From: Campanula takesimana
Lineage: Eukaryota > Streptophyta > Magnoliopsida > Asterales > Campanulaceae
Direction: 5' to 3'
Length of the DNA stretch: 64,000 nucleotides
NCBI GenBank assembly: GCA_026119855.1
Contig: JAOWBW010000252.1
Location: 988,425-1,052,424, forward strand
The notes under the pieces are model-generated. The model was not told the origin of the DNA and did no database searches. It saw nothing but the letters and a program-made list of their open reading frames with translations. Shown here piece by piece: positions 1 through 10,700 of the stretch (position 1 is its first letter; each line of letters begins with the position of its first letter). The translations under genes and the position numbers were made by a program.

Positions 1-455
1 ACACCAATTCGGCCAGACCATGTGACGTGTGCTTTTTGTGAGTCTCAAAGAGTTTGAGAGAGATTTTATTTTGTTCTAAGATATCATTGATTGAGGAACA
101 AAATAATTCACAAATAAATTCCATATAGTTCTTTATTAAATTGTGAAAGCGTGTTTTACAATTATTGGTCTAGCAACCAAGATCAAAGAAGCTCCTTTGA
201 TATTCGTTCGAAGTGTGGATACCGCTAGAGGGTGAAATTCATCATCTTCAAAGTTCGTGATTCTTGCTTTGTTCGTGATCAAGATTTCAAGCTTCTATCG
301 AATTCAAGGTTGCAAAATCAAAGGCATCAAGGGTTAGTATTCTAGTATTCATATTGTTGTATTTGACTTAATCATATGAATGGATCTATGGGCTTTGGGT
401 TTCATTAAATTTTAATTGCAATATTCCGTTGCGCATGTGACTTGGAAACCCAACA
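1..455 (+). mobile_element. Partial LTR (3' portion), inverted relative to the LTR at 17933-19388
   Basis: This is a reverse-complement match, over nearly its whole length, to 17933-18390, with scattered substitutions and small indels. It ends in CCCAACA, the mirror of the TGTTGGG that opens 17933. The left part is cut by the window edge, so solo LTR and full element cannot be told apart. The bases after 455 (GAAGCAGTGATTCTG) do not form a recognisable primer binding site. I therefore read it as the 3' end of a plus-oriented solo LTR or element inserted in the 3' non-coding part of Tat1. Confidence 0.75.
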
Positions 456-1068
456 GAAGCAGTGATTCTGTGGCTCATCCTGGACCAAGTTATTGTCGTG
501 AGTCATACTTTGATGTTGAGTGTTTGACTTTGACTTTTGATGGGGTGCGAGCATAGTTGACTGCTGAGTGCTTTGTGCTGGGGATGAATTGTAAAAACTG
601 ATTTTTTTTTGAAAAAATAAAAGACACCCTACTTTGAATGGGAGTTTCTATCTTATTTCAGTTTTTAGACATGCCTTAAGGGCGGACCAAATTAATGTGT
701 GCCCAGCCGAGTGTTTGCTGTCATCGTTTGAGCTTCTCTTGTTGCTGGGATTGATCTTTTCTGCAGGTTGAAGGCGCTGGAACGCCCGGGGTGCTGTTCT
801 GAACTGACAAAGGCTATTTCTGGAGCCTTCTTCTACCTAGGACGCGGGCGCTTCCTCTCTTGAAGACGGGACGCGCGCGCCTTGTAAACTGGTGTCGGGA
901 GGTGCGTGCCTTTGGGAGGCGAAATTCAGGGCCTGATATTTGCTGACCAAAAGATCCCCCAACAGCTATAATATCAGCTTCTGGTCGATAATTCGATTCC
1001 AACACCCTTTTTCTGCCATTTTTTGAACACCATTTTATTGCTCAATTTTGCTTGTGATCTTCTTTCCC
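456..1068 (-). mobile_element. Tat1 3' non-coding region with GC-rich motif array
   Basis: No gene is visible. The stretch lies between the LTR fragment and the antisense accessory ORF and is probably the 3' non-coding part of the minus-strand Tat1 element. Three GC-rich motifs (ACGCGGGCGC near 842, ACGCGCGCGC near 871, GGTGCGTGCC near 900) sit 29 bp apart. The same style of array occurs in Tat1's leader (20517-20582). A T/A run is at about 601-620. Confidence 0.5.
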
Positions 1069-2462
1069 ATGGCTTCTAAACCTTTTAGTCTTGATGCCGA
1101 GGTTGTCAAGAGTTACGAGAAGGATTTGTCGACCTTCGTGTATTCTTTCAAGACCCATCACAAAACGCTTTCATCAAAGATTTCGGGTTTCGAATTCTTT
1201 TCACTTTGCGGACATTGAAGCCGGATTGGGACTTGTTGAAGGCTGCTGTAGCCTTTTGGGATTGTGATAGCCATACATTCAACTTTTCGGCTAATGAAAT
1301 GGTGCCGACCGTCGATGATTTTGGGGCCATTCTGGGTATGCCTTTGGCCGGTCGGATTACCGTCCCTAAGTACTACCGCGGTGTTGTTGATTCTTGGGTT
1401 GACCTTCTGAATCTCCCTGTTGGAGAGGTGAAGAAGATGATGCACGGGACCGTTGTTGACATAACTGAGCTTCCGATGTTTTTCAGTTTGCATTCGAAAG
1501 ATGTCGCAGTTCAGTCCTTAAAGATAAATGCCATGGCTGTCTACCTTTTCAGCGAGGTTTTGTTGGTCACTCCTCTGGGTACTGCGGATGCGCAGTTGGC
1601 TGAAATCATGTTGCAGGCGAAAGGACAACGATTTAGCATAATTCCGCTCATTGTAGGAGACACCTTGCATGGTTTGGACGAATTGCACCGTACGGGCGAG
1701 ATGCGACGAGGAAGCCCCTTGCTTTTGACCATATGGCTTCGGGAGCATTTCAGGCTTTATGCGTCAGATGGCGACCTTTCTCCTTTTGCTGTTCATAGGC
1801 GACGGTTGCTGATTAGAGATTTGACCGAAGAGGGTTGGAGGAGGTTTTTTGCCTCTCGTCTTACAGCTGACGTTGAGTGGTGTCCTTGGGGTCTTCGCCT
1901 TTTTGTGGAGTAGACGTCCGGTTTTTAGTATGTGGTTTTACCAGGGTTGAGAGATTCTTCGTTTTACCAACCAGAACGGGTTCTGAGGCAATTTGGCCGT
2001 CAGCAGATAATTCCTTTTCCGAGGAACGGGAGGCTTCGTCCAGTTTCTTATATGGGTCCGGACTTTTCGAATGAGCTTCAGTTGGTTTGGGGAGATGATC
2101 GTAACCGTTGGGCTTCCGCTCCATTGCACCGGGGTAGTATTTTTCTTCCAGAGAGTTACTTGGATCATTTGCTTGGTACCGTCTACCGCGGCATTACTTG
2201 GGTAGATGCTCTTCGGGCTGAGTTGCTAGGAAAGGACTTTGAGCCCAGCAGTGCTTTGAGGTACAAGGAAGCTGCTGCTGGTGTGAACAACATTCTGACC
2301 GACCCTTTCGGTACCCCTTTGGATGACTTTTATGCTCGAAGGCGCTCTGTTGCGCAGAAGATATCGGTCCGTATCAGTGTCCCTAGGCATCCCAAGAAGA
2401 GTAGGATTGATGGTCGTTCGGGTGGTCCTTCAAAGGCCAAAAGAAAATTAGATTTTTCCTAG
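1069..2462 (+). pseudogene. Antisense accessory ORF of Tat1, plant-mobile-domain/DUF7745-like (broken)
   Basis: The ORF runs opposite to Tat1 pol and ends tail to tail with it. An ATG at 1069 opens MASKPFSLDAEVVKSYEKD. The frame is lost near 1145; the family-like reading (NAFIKDFGF, then AVAFWDCDSHTFNF and EMVPTVDDFGAILG) is in the frame containing 1206. In that frame two stop codons (1911-1913 and 1926-1928) interrupt before YQPERVLRQFGRQQIIP and a basic tail ending at 2462. The FWD...FNF...PTVDDF and RQFGRQQ motifs recall the plant mobile domain/DUF7745 proteins often carried by Tat-clade retrotransposons, where extra ORFs antisense to gag-pol are known. Its function in the element is unknown. 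One frameshift and two stops make this copy a pseudogene. The exact family name is recalled, not searched. Confidence 0.65.
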
Positions 2463-2856
2463 TACCCCTAAGAGATTGCAATTTAAAATAGACCACTTGT
2501 TTAGGATTTAATGTTTTAATGTCTTTTAATAGCTCAACATTTCCATTGTAATGATAAAAATAATTTAAGAAATGAATAAAAATTGCATCTCGTTAATTTG
2601 AAATGATTTGGGTATTTGTTTATGTTTTAGACCGCACCCGAAGGTTGCCTACGTTCCTCCAGTGTAGAGGCTCAGGTCTCCGTAGTTCAAACAAACGAAG
2701 ACCTTTTTTTTTTTTGTGCACCCTGTTTTTTGCCTAGACCGCCCTTTCGGGTTTTCAATCTAGCGGGCTTCTTTTTTGCACGTGCTCTAATTTTTGCCTA
2801 GGCCGCCCTTGCGGGTTTTCAACCTAGCGAGCTTTTTTTTTTATGGTCTTCGTTTA
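2463..2856. repeat. Convergent 3' intergenic region of Tat1 with a 64-bp direct repeat
   Basis: Non-coding sequence between the antisense ORF and the end of pol. Two similar units start at 2731 (TGCCTAGACCGCCC) and 2795 (TGCCTAGGCCGCCC), 64 bp apart. Each is followed by CGGGTTTTCAA, a CTAGCG(G/A)GCT block and a T-run. It may hold 3'-end processing signals for the two converging units; that is inference. Confidence 0.5.
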
Positions 2857-5492
2857 TTAGACGTAAAATCTCTTCAATTTGTCGAGGTTGACCTCCTTTG
2901 GCAGCTGATCTCCGTCTAAATCCACGAGTCGGACTGCACCGCCGCTTAGTATCTTCTTGACTATGTACGGACCGATCCATCGGGGTCCCCATTTTCCAAG
3001 GGGGTTCATGGTATTAGGAGGGTGTTGTCTTAGGACTAAATCTCCCACACTGATGTTTTGGGGCTTCACCTTTTTGTTGAAAGCCCTAGACATTCTTTGT
3101 TGATAGGCCCTCGTACGTTCGATTACCCTTAGCCTTTTCTCGTCGAGTAGGGCTAGTTGTTCATATCGACTTTGCATCCAATCGACTTCATTGACTTGGT
3201 TCTCGAGGAGGATCCGTAGGGATGGAACTTCGAGCTCTATTGGTAGTACAACTTCGGAACCATATACCAGTGCATAAGGAGTTTCTCCAGTCACTGTCCG
3301 TATTGACGTGCGGTAGCCCCATAACGCTAGAGGTAGCTTTTCGGGCCAATCCCTTCTAGTGGAGGCCATTTTCTTCACAATGGTCTTGATTGTCTTATTA
3401 GCTGCCTCGACCGCGCCGTTTGCTTGAGGGCGGTATGGAGATGACTTGTGCTTAGTAATCTTGTATTCTACCAGGAGCGCGTCCATCTCTTTCTCAAAGT
3501 GAGAACCGTTGTCTGAGATGATCTCATGAGGAACGCCGTATCGGCACATGATGTGGGTTTTCCCGAATTCGGCCACTTCCTTGGCGTTGAGAACTCGGTA
3601 AGCCTGTGCTTCGACCCATTTTGTAAAATAGTCCACGGCTACTAGGACGAAAGATTGTCCGTTGCTGCCAGTAGGGTGGACTTTGCCAATGATGTCTATG
3701 CCCCAACAAGAGAAAGGCCAAGGCGTGGTCATATTGTAAAGCTGTGAGGGTGGAGCGTGCTGTAGATTGGCATGGATTTGGCATTTGGCGCACCTCTTGA
3801 CTTTCTCGATGCAGTCCCTTTCCATGGTACTCCAATAATAACCCATGTGGAGTATCTTTTTGGTCAACATAAACCCGTTCATGTGGGGCCCACATTCACC
3901 TTCGTGGATCTCATGCATTATTTTTTGAGCTTCGGTCTTATTTACGCATAGGAGATTGATCCCTTCATGGTGCCTTTTGTAGACTCGGTCCCCAATCAGT
4001 ACATATCGGGAGGCTAGTCTTTGCAATGCCATTTGAGACTTCTTATTGCTATTCTCGGGATAAGTACCATCCTTGAGGAAACTCATGATATCCGCATACC
4101 ACGGGGAGTTTGCTTGGACCTCGTTGATCTCGATACTCATACAGTATGCCGGACTGTTCCTTCGGGAAATTTTGAAGGGCTTCACCATTTTACCCTCAGG
4201 TATTTCGACCAGTGAAGCGATGGTGGCTAGTGCATCAGCAAAACGGTTCTTGTCCCTTGGCAGGTAGTTGAAGGTGATTTCTTGAAACTGTTCAACCAAC
4301 TCCTCGAGATGTTGACCATACCGTTGCAGAGTCGAGTCTTGAATCTTCCATTTTCCAGATGTCTGATTGATGATGAGCAAGTAATCACCGAATACTTCTA
4401 AACTTGTGACATTTCTCTCGAGGACCGCTTCGAGCCCCGCTATGCATGCTTCGTACTCAGCGGTGTTGTTGGTGGCTTCAAATTCGAGGCGGATAGCGAT
4501 TGGAGTATACATGTCCTTTGGATCAACAAGTAACATCCCTATGCCATATCCATGCTTATTAGATGCGCCATCGAAAAAAAGTTTCCACTTATTTTCTTCT
4601 GTTGTAGAGCAAATTAAATGCTCATCGGGGAACTGTACGTCTTCCCCCTTCACTTCGTCACACGGAAATTCAGCAAGCTGATCACTGAACACTTTCCCCC
4701 TGATGGATTTGAGTGTGACGTAAGTGATATCGTATCCGGCGAGCATGAAATACCATTTGGCTATCCTTGTTGACATTAAAGGCTTCTCGAAGATGTAGCG
4801 GAGCGGGTCCACTTTTGCTACCAACTTGATTGGGAAGGCCTCCATATAATGCTTGAGCTTTTGAGTAACCCAAACCAATACAGCACAAGACTTCTCTAAG
4901 ACAGAGTAGTTCTTTTCAGCTCCTTGAAACCGGCGGCTGATAAAGTAGATAGCATTCTCTTTTGTGGAGTCTCGCTGTTCTTGTGTTAACATAGCCCCTA
5001 GGGCTTCATCATTGACAGTGAGATAGAGCAGGAGAGGCTTCTCCTTGTGCGGTGGAACCAAAACTGGAGGGCATGTCAAGTAATACTTCACTTGGTCGAA
5101 GGCTTCTTGGCACGCGTCGGTCCATTCTAGAGCCACATTCTTTTTGAGTAGCTTGAAGATCGGCTCACACATGGAAGTGAGTTGGTTCACAAATCGACTG
5201 ATGTATTGAAGTCTGCCCATGAAACCTTTGATTTCCTTCTGCGTCTTTGGAGGAGGCATGTCAATGATTGCCTTGATCTTGGAGGGATCGGCTTCAATTC
5301 CCCTCTCAGTGACCATGTAACCGATAACCTTTCCTCTGACGACCCTGAAAGTGCACTTTGCGGGATTGAGTCTCATGTTGTGTTGTCGAAGCCTTTCAAA
5401 GAACTTGCGAAGATCGATCAAATGTTGACCATCGGTTCCCTTCGAATGGATGATCATGTCGTCTACATAGACCTCGATCTCTTTATGAATCA
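2857..5492 (-). CDS. Tat1 pol, 3' half: RT catalytic end, RNase H, second RNase H, integrase
   Basis: An open frame of about 878 codons encodes the distal half of a Ty3/Tat-type polyprotein, split from its N-terminal half (14338 onward) by the Tekay insertion. RT begins at the catalytic YVDD (residues 9-12) and continues through FMGRLQYISRFV. The first RNase H (about 165-290) has LYLTVNDEALGAML where active copies have a catalytic Asp, as expected for Tat elements, whose original RNase H is degenerate. A second RNase H follows (about 303-430; LFFDGAS, NNTAEYEA, DALATIASL). The integrase zinc region (HEIHEGECGPH, CAKCQ) and DDE core (WGIDIIGKV, EIISDNGSHFE, YRPQANGAVEAANK) occupy about 520-730, then the C-terminal LRQHPPN...KWGPRW...YIVKKI domain. 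The frame is intact here, but the element cannot make a full polyprotein. Confidence 0.85.
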
Positions 5493-7613
5493 TGTCACGA
5501 CCCGAAATCTAGGCTCTATTTTATCAGTAATTAAATGATTTTTATTTAACTATTTGCTTATTTATTTATATAAATTATTATTTATTTAAATTATTATGTG
5601 TGCATTTTATGTTTCATCATGATTATGCCAAGCATTTATTTTGGTCATTTGTGCTAGTGTAGAAGTGTTGAGTCTTATTAGTTAGTGGGGAGTTTAATTA
5701 AAAAGGTAGTTTTGGGGGAGGGACCTTTTTGTAACATTTCAAATATTTCTTCATCTCCTCCCTACTCCCCTCACCTTCTCCCTCTTACACTCCATCTCCC
5801 TCACCCTACTCCACCCCATTTTCCAGCAAACTCACTCTCTCTCTCCAAGGGTAAGCATTTTTCTTCCTTTTACTTCTCTCTTCTTTTCCTCTATCTTCCT
5901 CTCATCTTCTCTCATTTCTTAAAACGTGAAACATGTTTAGATCGTCGATAGGATCGTAGGAAGCCAAAAAGAATCGAATTCCGTCAACTTTCATTATTTT
6001 CAAGTAAGTTACTTTTCCCCCATTTTGATGCTAAAATGTTCATATTATGCTCTTATAATGCTTTTGTTGTTATATTTGAAGTTTGGTTGAGTTTAGAATT
6101 GATTTGGAGTTTTATTTGAGTTTTGGGTGAAAATGGTGAAATGATGAATGTTGGTGTTGATTCTTGATTTTAGTTGATAAAGGGTGTTGTTAAGATCCCC
6201 TTTTTAGTCAAATGACGTTTGGGCACCTTAGGAATCGTTTTGGGAGTGTTGATTTTGAGTGTTATGGACTTGGTATGAAAATGGTAAGGAAATGTGAAGA
6301 ACCCATCTCTGTTTTCCTCCCAGCCCGCAGACCAGGCGCCCGCCCGCCTTGACCCGAGCGCTCGCCTGCCCCTTGTTTTCCAGCGACCCAAACTTACTGG
6401 CCAAACAGGCGCCCGCCTGCCTATGCCCAGGCGCCCGCCCGCCCGCCTGCTTGGGAAATTGCCCTTTTTGCTTGTTTAAACTAAATGGCTTAACTAGTTT
6501 AGGTTTAATCCTTCTAATTAACTTAAGATAACACCGTGGAACACTTTATTGTGTGGATTTGATTCTTTTGTGAATAAACATGATGTGAAATTTATTTAAG
6601 CACCGTTTTGGTAATGTTGGGCATCTTTGTTGTGCAATTTGGATTGGTTTACCTTTGTGGTAATTTAATTGGATTGGTTCCCTACTTTGGAACCTTAAGT
6701 TGTTTCTTCATGCTAAATTATTATTACTTAGCATTTATTTGAAAGTCCAGCTGGTATTTTGTGTGTGTTTGGGCGATGGGAAAGATTATAATGGCAAAGC
6801 CAAGTCCATTATAATGTTGACCATTGTTTTGCCCCCTTCTATACCCCTTCTCCAGATTGGTCTTGGAAAGGATAAGTCAGCGTTCCTTTGTGAATGTATC
6901 TGGCTAGCGGGCATGACTTTTTGTCATGGTCCTTGTCCTTTGTGACACTTTTATGTTATTGGTTCCGGTACCGGGGTTTTCTCTTCGGCTTTCATGCTAT
7001 TATGAAGATGATGACTGGTTGATTATTGAAGCTGCGCAGCGATCCTTTATTTGGATGTTCCGGTTTGGAAAACCTTGGCTATATCCTTTGTTATGTGTTT
7101 ATTTCCGCTGCTATCTGTTATATGATAATTGCTATGTGCTATGTGACAATAATTATTGTTTATTGCTTATTGCATCATAGCATGTCATGTAGTTGCATTA
7201 GTAACTTATTGAGATTTATCTCACCCCTTTTCTTTTTATCTTTGTTTTTCCTTAACCCCCCCCAGGTGCTAAGGATTAGTCTCGCTGATCACGAGAAAGA
7301 GGACGTCGAGTGTGGATACATTTTTTGGGAAAGTTGTATAGGTTGGTTTACATTATATAAATGTGTAACCTTTTGGGATATTTGTACCAAACATTGACGT
7401 CATTAGGATTTATGTATTTGTATTTTGTTAAGCATAAACTGGTGGAAGTTTACGATAGTTGTAATTGGTTTTTATCAAACATGGTTTTGTAAAACTTTGG
7501 ATTATCACCTTTTGGTATTAAATGGAATTTTTAACCTTGGTATTTCATAGTTTTGGTTTTAGAGTCGACGTCCAGATCGCGGTCTCGGGCCCGCGGGGTC
7601 CGGGGTCGCGACA
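5493..7613 (+). repeat. 5' LTR of Tekay-like element
   Basis: Begins TGTCACGACCCG and ends GGTCGCGACA directly before the primer binding site. It is about 2.1 kb. A CT-rich tract lies at 5755-5920. A GC-rich array with GCG(C/T)(C)CGCC motifs starts at 6336, 6358, 6409 and 6431 (spacings 22, 51, 22). Short frames inside are non-coding LTR sequence. Confidence 0.95.
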
Positions 7614-7632
7614 GTTGGTATCAGAGCTATGG
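7614..7632 (+). other. Primer binding site (initiator Met tRNA type)
   Basis: TGGTATCAGAGC (7616-7627), the usual complement of the plant initiator-Met tRNA 3' end, lies two bases after the LTR. It primes minus-strand cDNA synthesis in Ty3 and Ty1 elements. Confidence 0.9.
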
Positions 7633-7734
7633 TATTAGCTCTAAGTATAAGTCTAGGTGGATTAGTATGACCTAGGTGGGTAGTAGTGTGCGGAGTGATT
7701 AACGGTTGATGTTTTATGCAGGTACTTGTTGACA

Positions 7735-10700
7735 ATGGTTCGTAGAAGGAGTGGTGAAGGTAGTTCCGGTAATGCAAATCAGAATGATACAAGGGATGAA
7801 GCACGTGCCATGTTTCAAGGCATGTTTGAGGCGGCCATGAAGGCTATACATGATCAAGGTCCGAGGGTAGAGCAAGCACCACCCCGCTATGGATTGGAGC
7901 AATTTCTGAAGCTGAAACCGGTTGAATTCAATGGGGAACCCGATGTTCGGAAAGCTGAGTTATGGATTGAGTCAATGGAGAAGATTTACGATGTGTTTGG
8001 GTGTTCGGATGAGGACAAGGTCCGGTTCGCGGCTTACAAGCTTGTGGGAGCCGCCGAGCATTGGTGGAAGGGTGTTAAAGCTACTTGGGATGATACTCAC
8101 ACGGTGTATGCGTGGGAGTTGTTTGTGCGCAAGTTCAAGGAGCATTTCATTCCGGTTGTTGATCAAAACCGAAAGGAGATCGAGCTACTCAACTTGGAGC
8201 AAGGTGTGTTGTCTATAGCACAATACTCGGCTAAGTTCATAGAATTAGCCCGGTATTGCGACTATTTGGTGAGGACGGAGGAACAAAAGGCTATGAGATT
8301 CATTCGGGGATTGAAGACCTCCATCCGTACTCAACTTATTGCCCAACGGATAGTGACTTTTCAAGATGCGGTGGACCGAGCCTATTTGATAGAGCAAGAT
8401 ATTGGGGAGCATAAAAGGAAGACCGAGGTAGCTAACCCGAGTAAGCAAGGAGCGCAGAGCAAGTCACAACCAAGGATTGATAACCGAGGTAACTTTGGGG
8501 GACAATCTCAGTTCCGAGGGAAACCGATCCCAAGGAACCCGGGTACCACTTTCGGGAACCAAGGGAGCCAAATTAGGAAGCCTTGTACCTTTTGTCAAAA
8601 GGTAGGCCATGCGGAGGATAGGTGTTGGAAAAAGCAAGGCAAGTGCACCAATTGTGGTGAAATGGGGCACTTTGCGAGAGAGTGCACGAGGTACCGAGGT
8701 CAAGCATCCGGGTCAGGAGTTGGTTTTAATCAGGGTCAGAAACGGGATGCCGCCGGGAAGCCCAAGGTCCAAGGGAAAGTGTTTGCAATGAATCAACAAC
8801 AAGCTACCGATGATCCATCCGTTATTGGAGGTATTGTTTCTGTGTCTAATGTGAGCGCACGAGCGTTAGTAGATCCAGGATCATCCCATTCATACATTTC
8901 TGTGCAATTTGCTTCCATGTTAAATGCTGCATTTGAGTCTTTACCGTACGTGCTAGAGGTGTCGACCCCTATAGGAGAATGCTTGATTTCTGATCGAGTC
9001 TTTCGTGCTTGTGACGTGGTTATTTGTGGTCGAGTCCTTTGTGCGGATTTGGTGGTTCTTCCTATCCAAGACTTTGATGTCATTTTGGGTATGGATTGGT
9101 TGAGCAAGTTTCATGCCTCCGTTGATTGCCGTAAGAAAACTGTTACTTTTTCTATTCCCGATGTGCCTAAATTTGTGTTTGAGGCTAGTCCTCTGAGTAG
9201 AAAGGTTCGCTTAATTTCTTTTATAAAAGCGAGAAATTTTTTGCATAATGGTTGTGAGGGGTATTTGGCTAGTGTTCTTGATACTAGGAAAGAATCCCCG
9301 AGTTTGGATAGTGTTCGGGTAGTTCGGGAATTTCCCGATGTTTTCTCTACCGAGTATGAGATGCCTCCCTATCGTGAGATTGAGTTTTGTATAGATCTTT
9401 TGCCGGGTACGGCTCCGATTTCGAAAGCGCATTATAGGTTAGCTCCCGCTGAGTTGAAGGAATTGAAGGTTCAATTACAAGAGTTGCTTGATCGAGGGTT
9501 TATCCGCCCTAGTGTTTCCCCGTGGGGAGCACCGGTTTTATTTGTGCGGAAGAAAGATGGTTCGTTGAGATTGTGTATCGATTACCGGAAGTTGAATCAG
9601 GTTACGGTGAAGAATAAGTATCCTCTACTGCACATCGATGATTTGTTTGATCAGCTTCAAGGGTCCGTGGTTTTCTCTAAACTTGATTTGAGGAGTGGGT
9701 ACCATCAGTTGAAGGTTCGATCGGAGGATATTCCGAAGACTGCTTTTCGCACTCGTTATGGCCATTATGAGTTCTTGGTTATGCCGTTTGGGTTGACGAA
9801 CGCGCCGGCCGTGTTTATGGATTTGATGAACCGAGTTTTCCATCCTTATCTTGATTCGTTCGTGGTGGTTTTCATCGACGACATTCTTGTTTATTCGAAA
9901 TCTCGAGAGGAACACGAGCAACATTTGAGGACAGTTTTATCCGTTCTAGCGAGGGAGAAATTATTTGCGAAGTTCAGTAAATGCGAATTTTGGCTCGAGA
10001 AGGTGTCATTTCTGGGTCATGTGATTTCTAAAGACGGGATTTCGGTGGATCCGTCAAAGATAGAGGCTATAGTGGATTGGAAGAGACCCGAATCAGTGAC
10101 AGAGATTAGAAGCTTTCTTGGTTTAGCCGGTTATTACCGAAGATTTATCGAAGGGTTTTCGAGGATCGCTACTCCGATGACTCAGTTGACCCGGAAGAAT
10201 GTTCCGTTTGTGTGGACCGAGAAATGTGACAAGAGTTTCGAGGAATTGAAGAAGAGGTTGACTACCGCACCGATCTTGACGTTGCCTAATGGGAGCGATG
10301 GCCTAGTGATTTATAGTGATGCTTCGAAAGAGGGTTTGGGTTGTGTGTTGATGCAGAATGGGAAAGTAATTGCTTATGCTTCGAGGAAGTTGACCCCGAG
10401 TGAACAGAATTACCCGACTCATGATATGGAGTTAGCGGCTATTGTCTTTGCGTTGCACAAGTGGAAGCACTACCTTTATGGGGCGAAGTTTGAGATTTTT
10501 ACGGATCACAAGAGTTTGAAGTACCTTTTCTCTCAGAAGGAGTTGAACAACCGACAACGTCGATGGATGGAATTGTTAAAGGATTATGATTGCACGATTT
10601 CTTATCATCCGGGGAAGGCGAATGTGGTAGCCGATGCGATTAGTAGAAAATCTTATGTGGCTTCGATGATGGTTGGTGAATGGAAAATGCTTGAGGATGT

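Noticed and set aside
5685..7397. Several 60-120 codon plus-strand frames
   Set aside because: They are inside the 5' LTR and recur in the 3' LTR; no gag-pol or host protein features.
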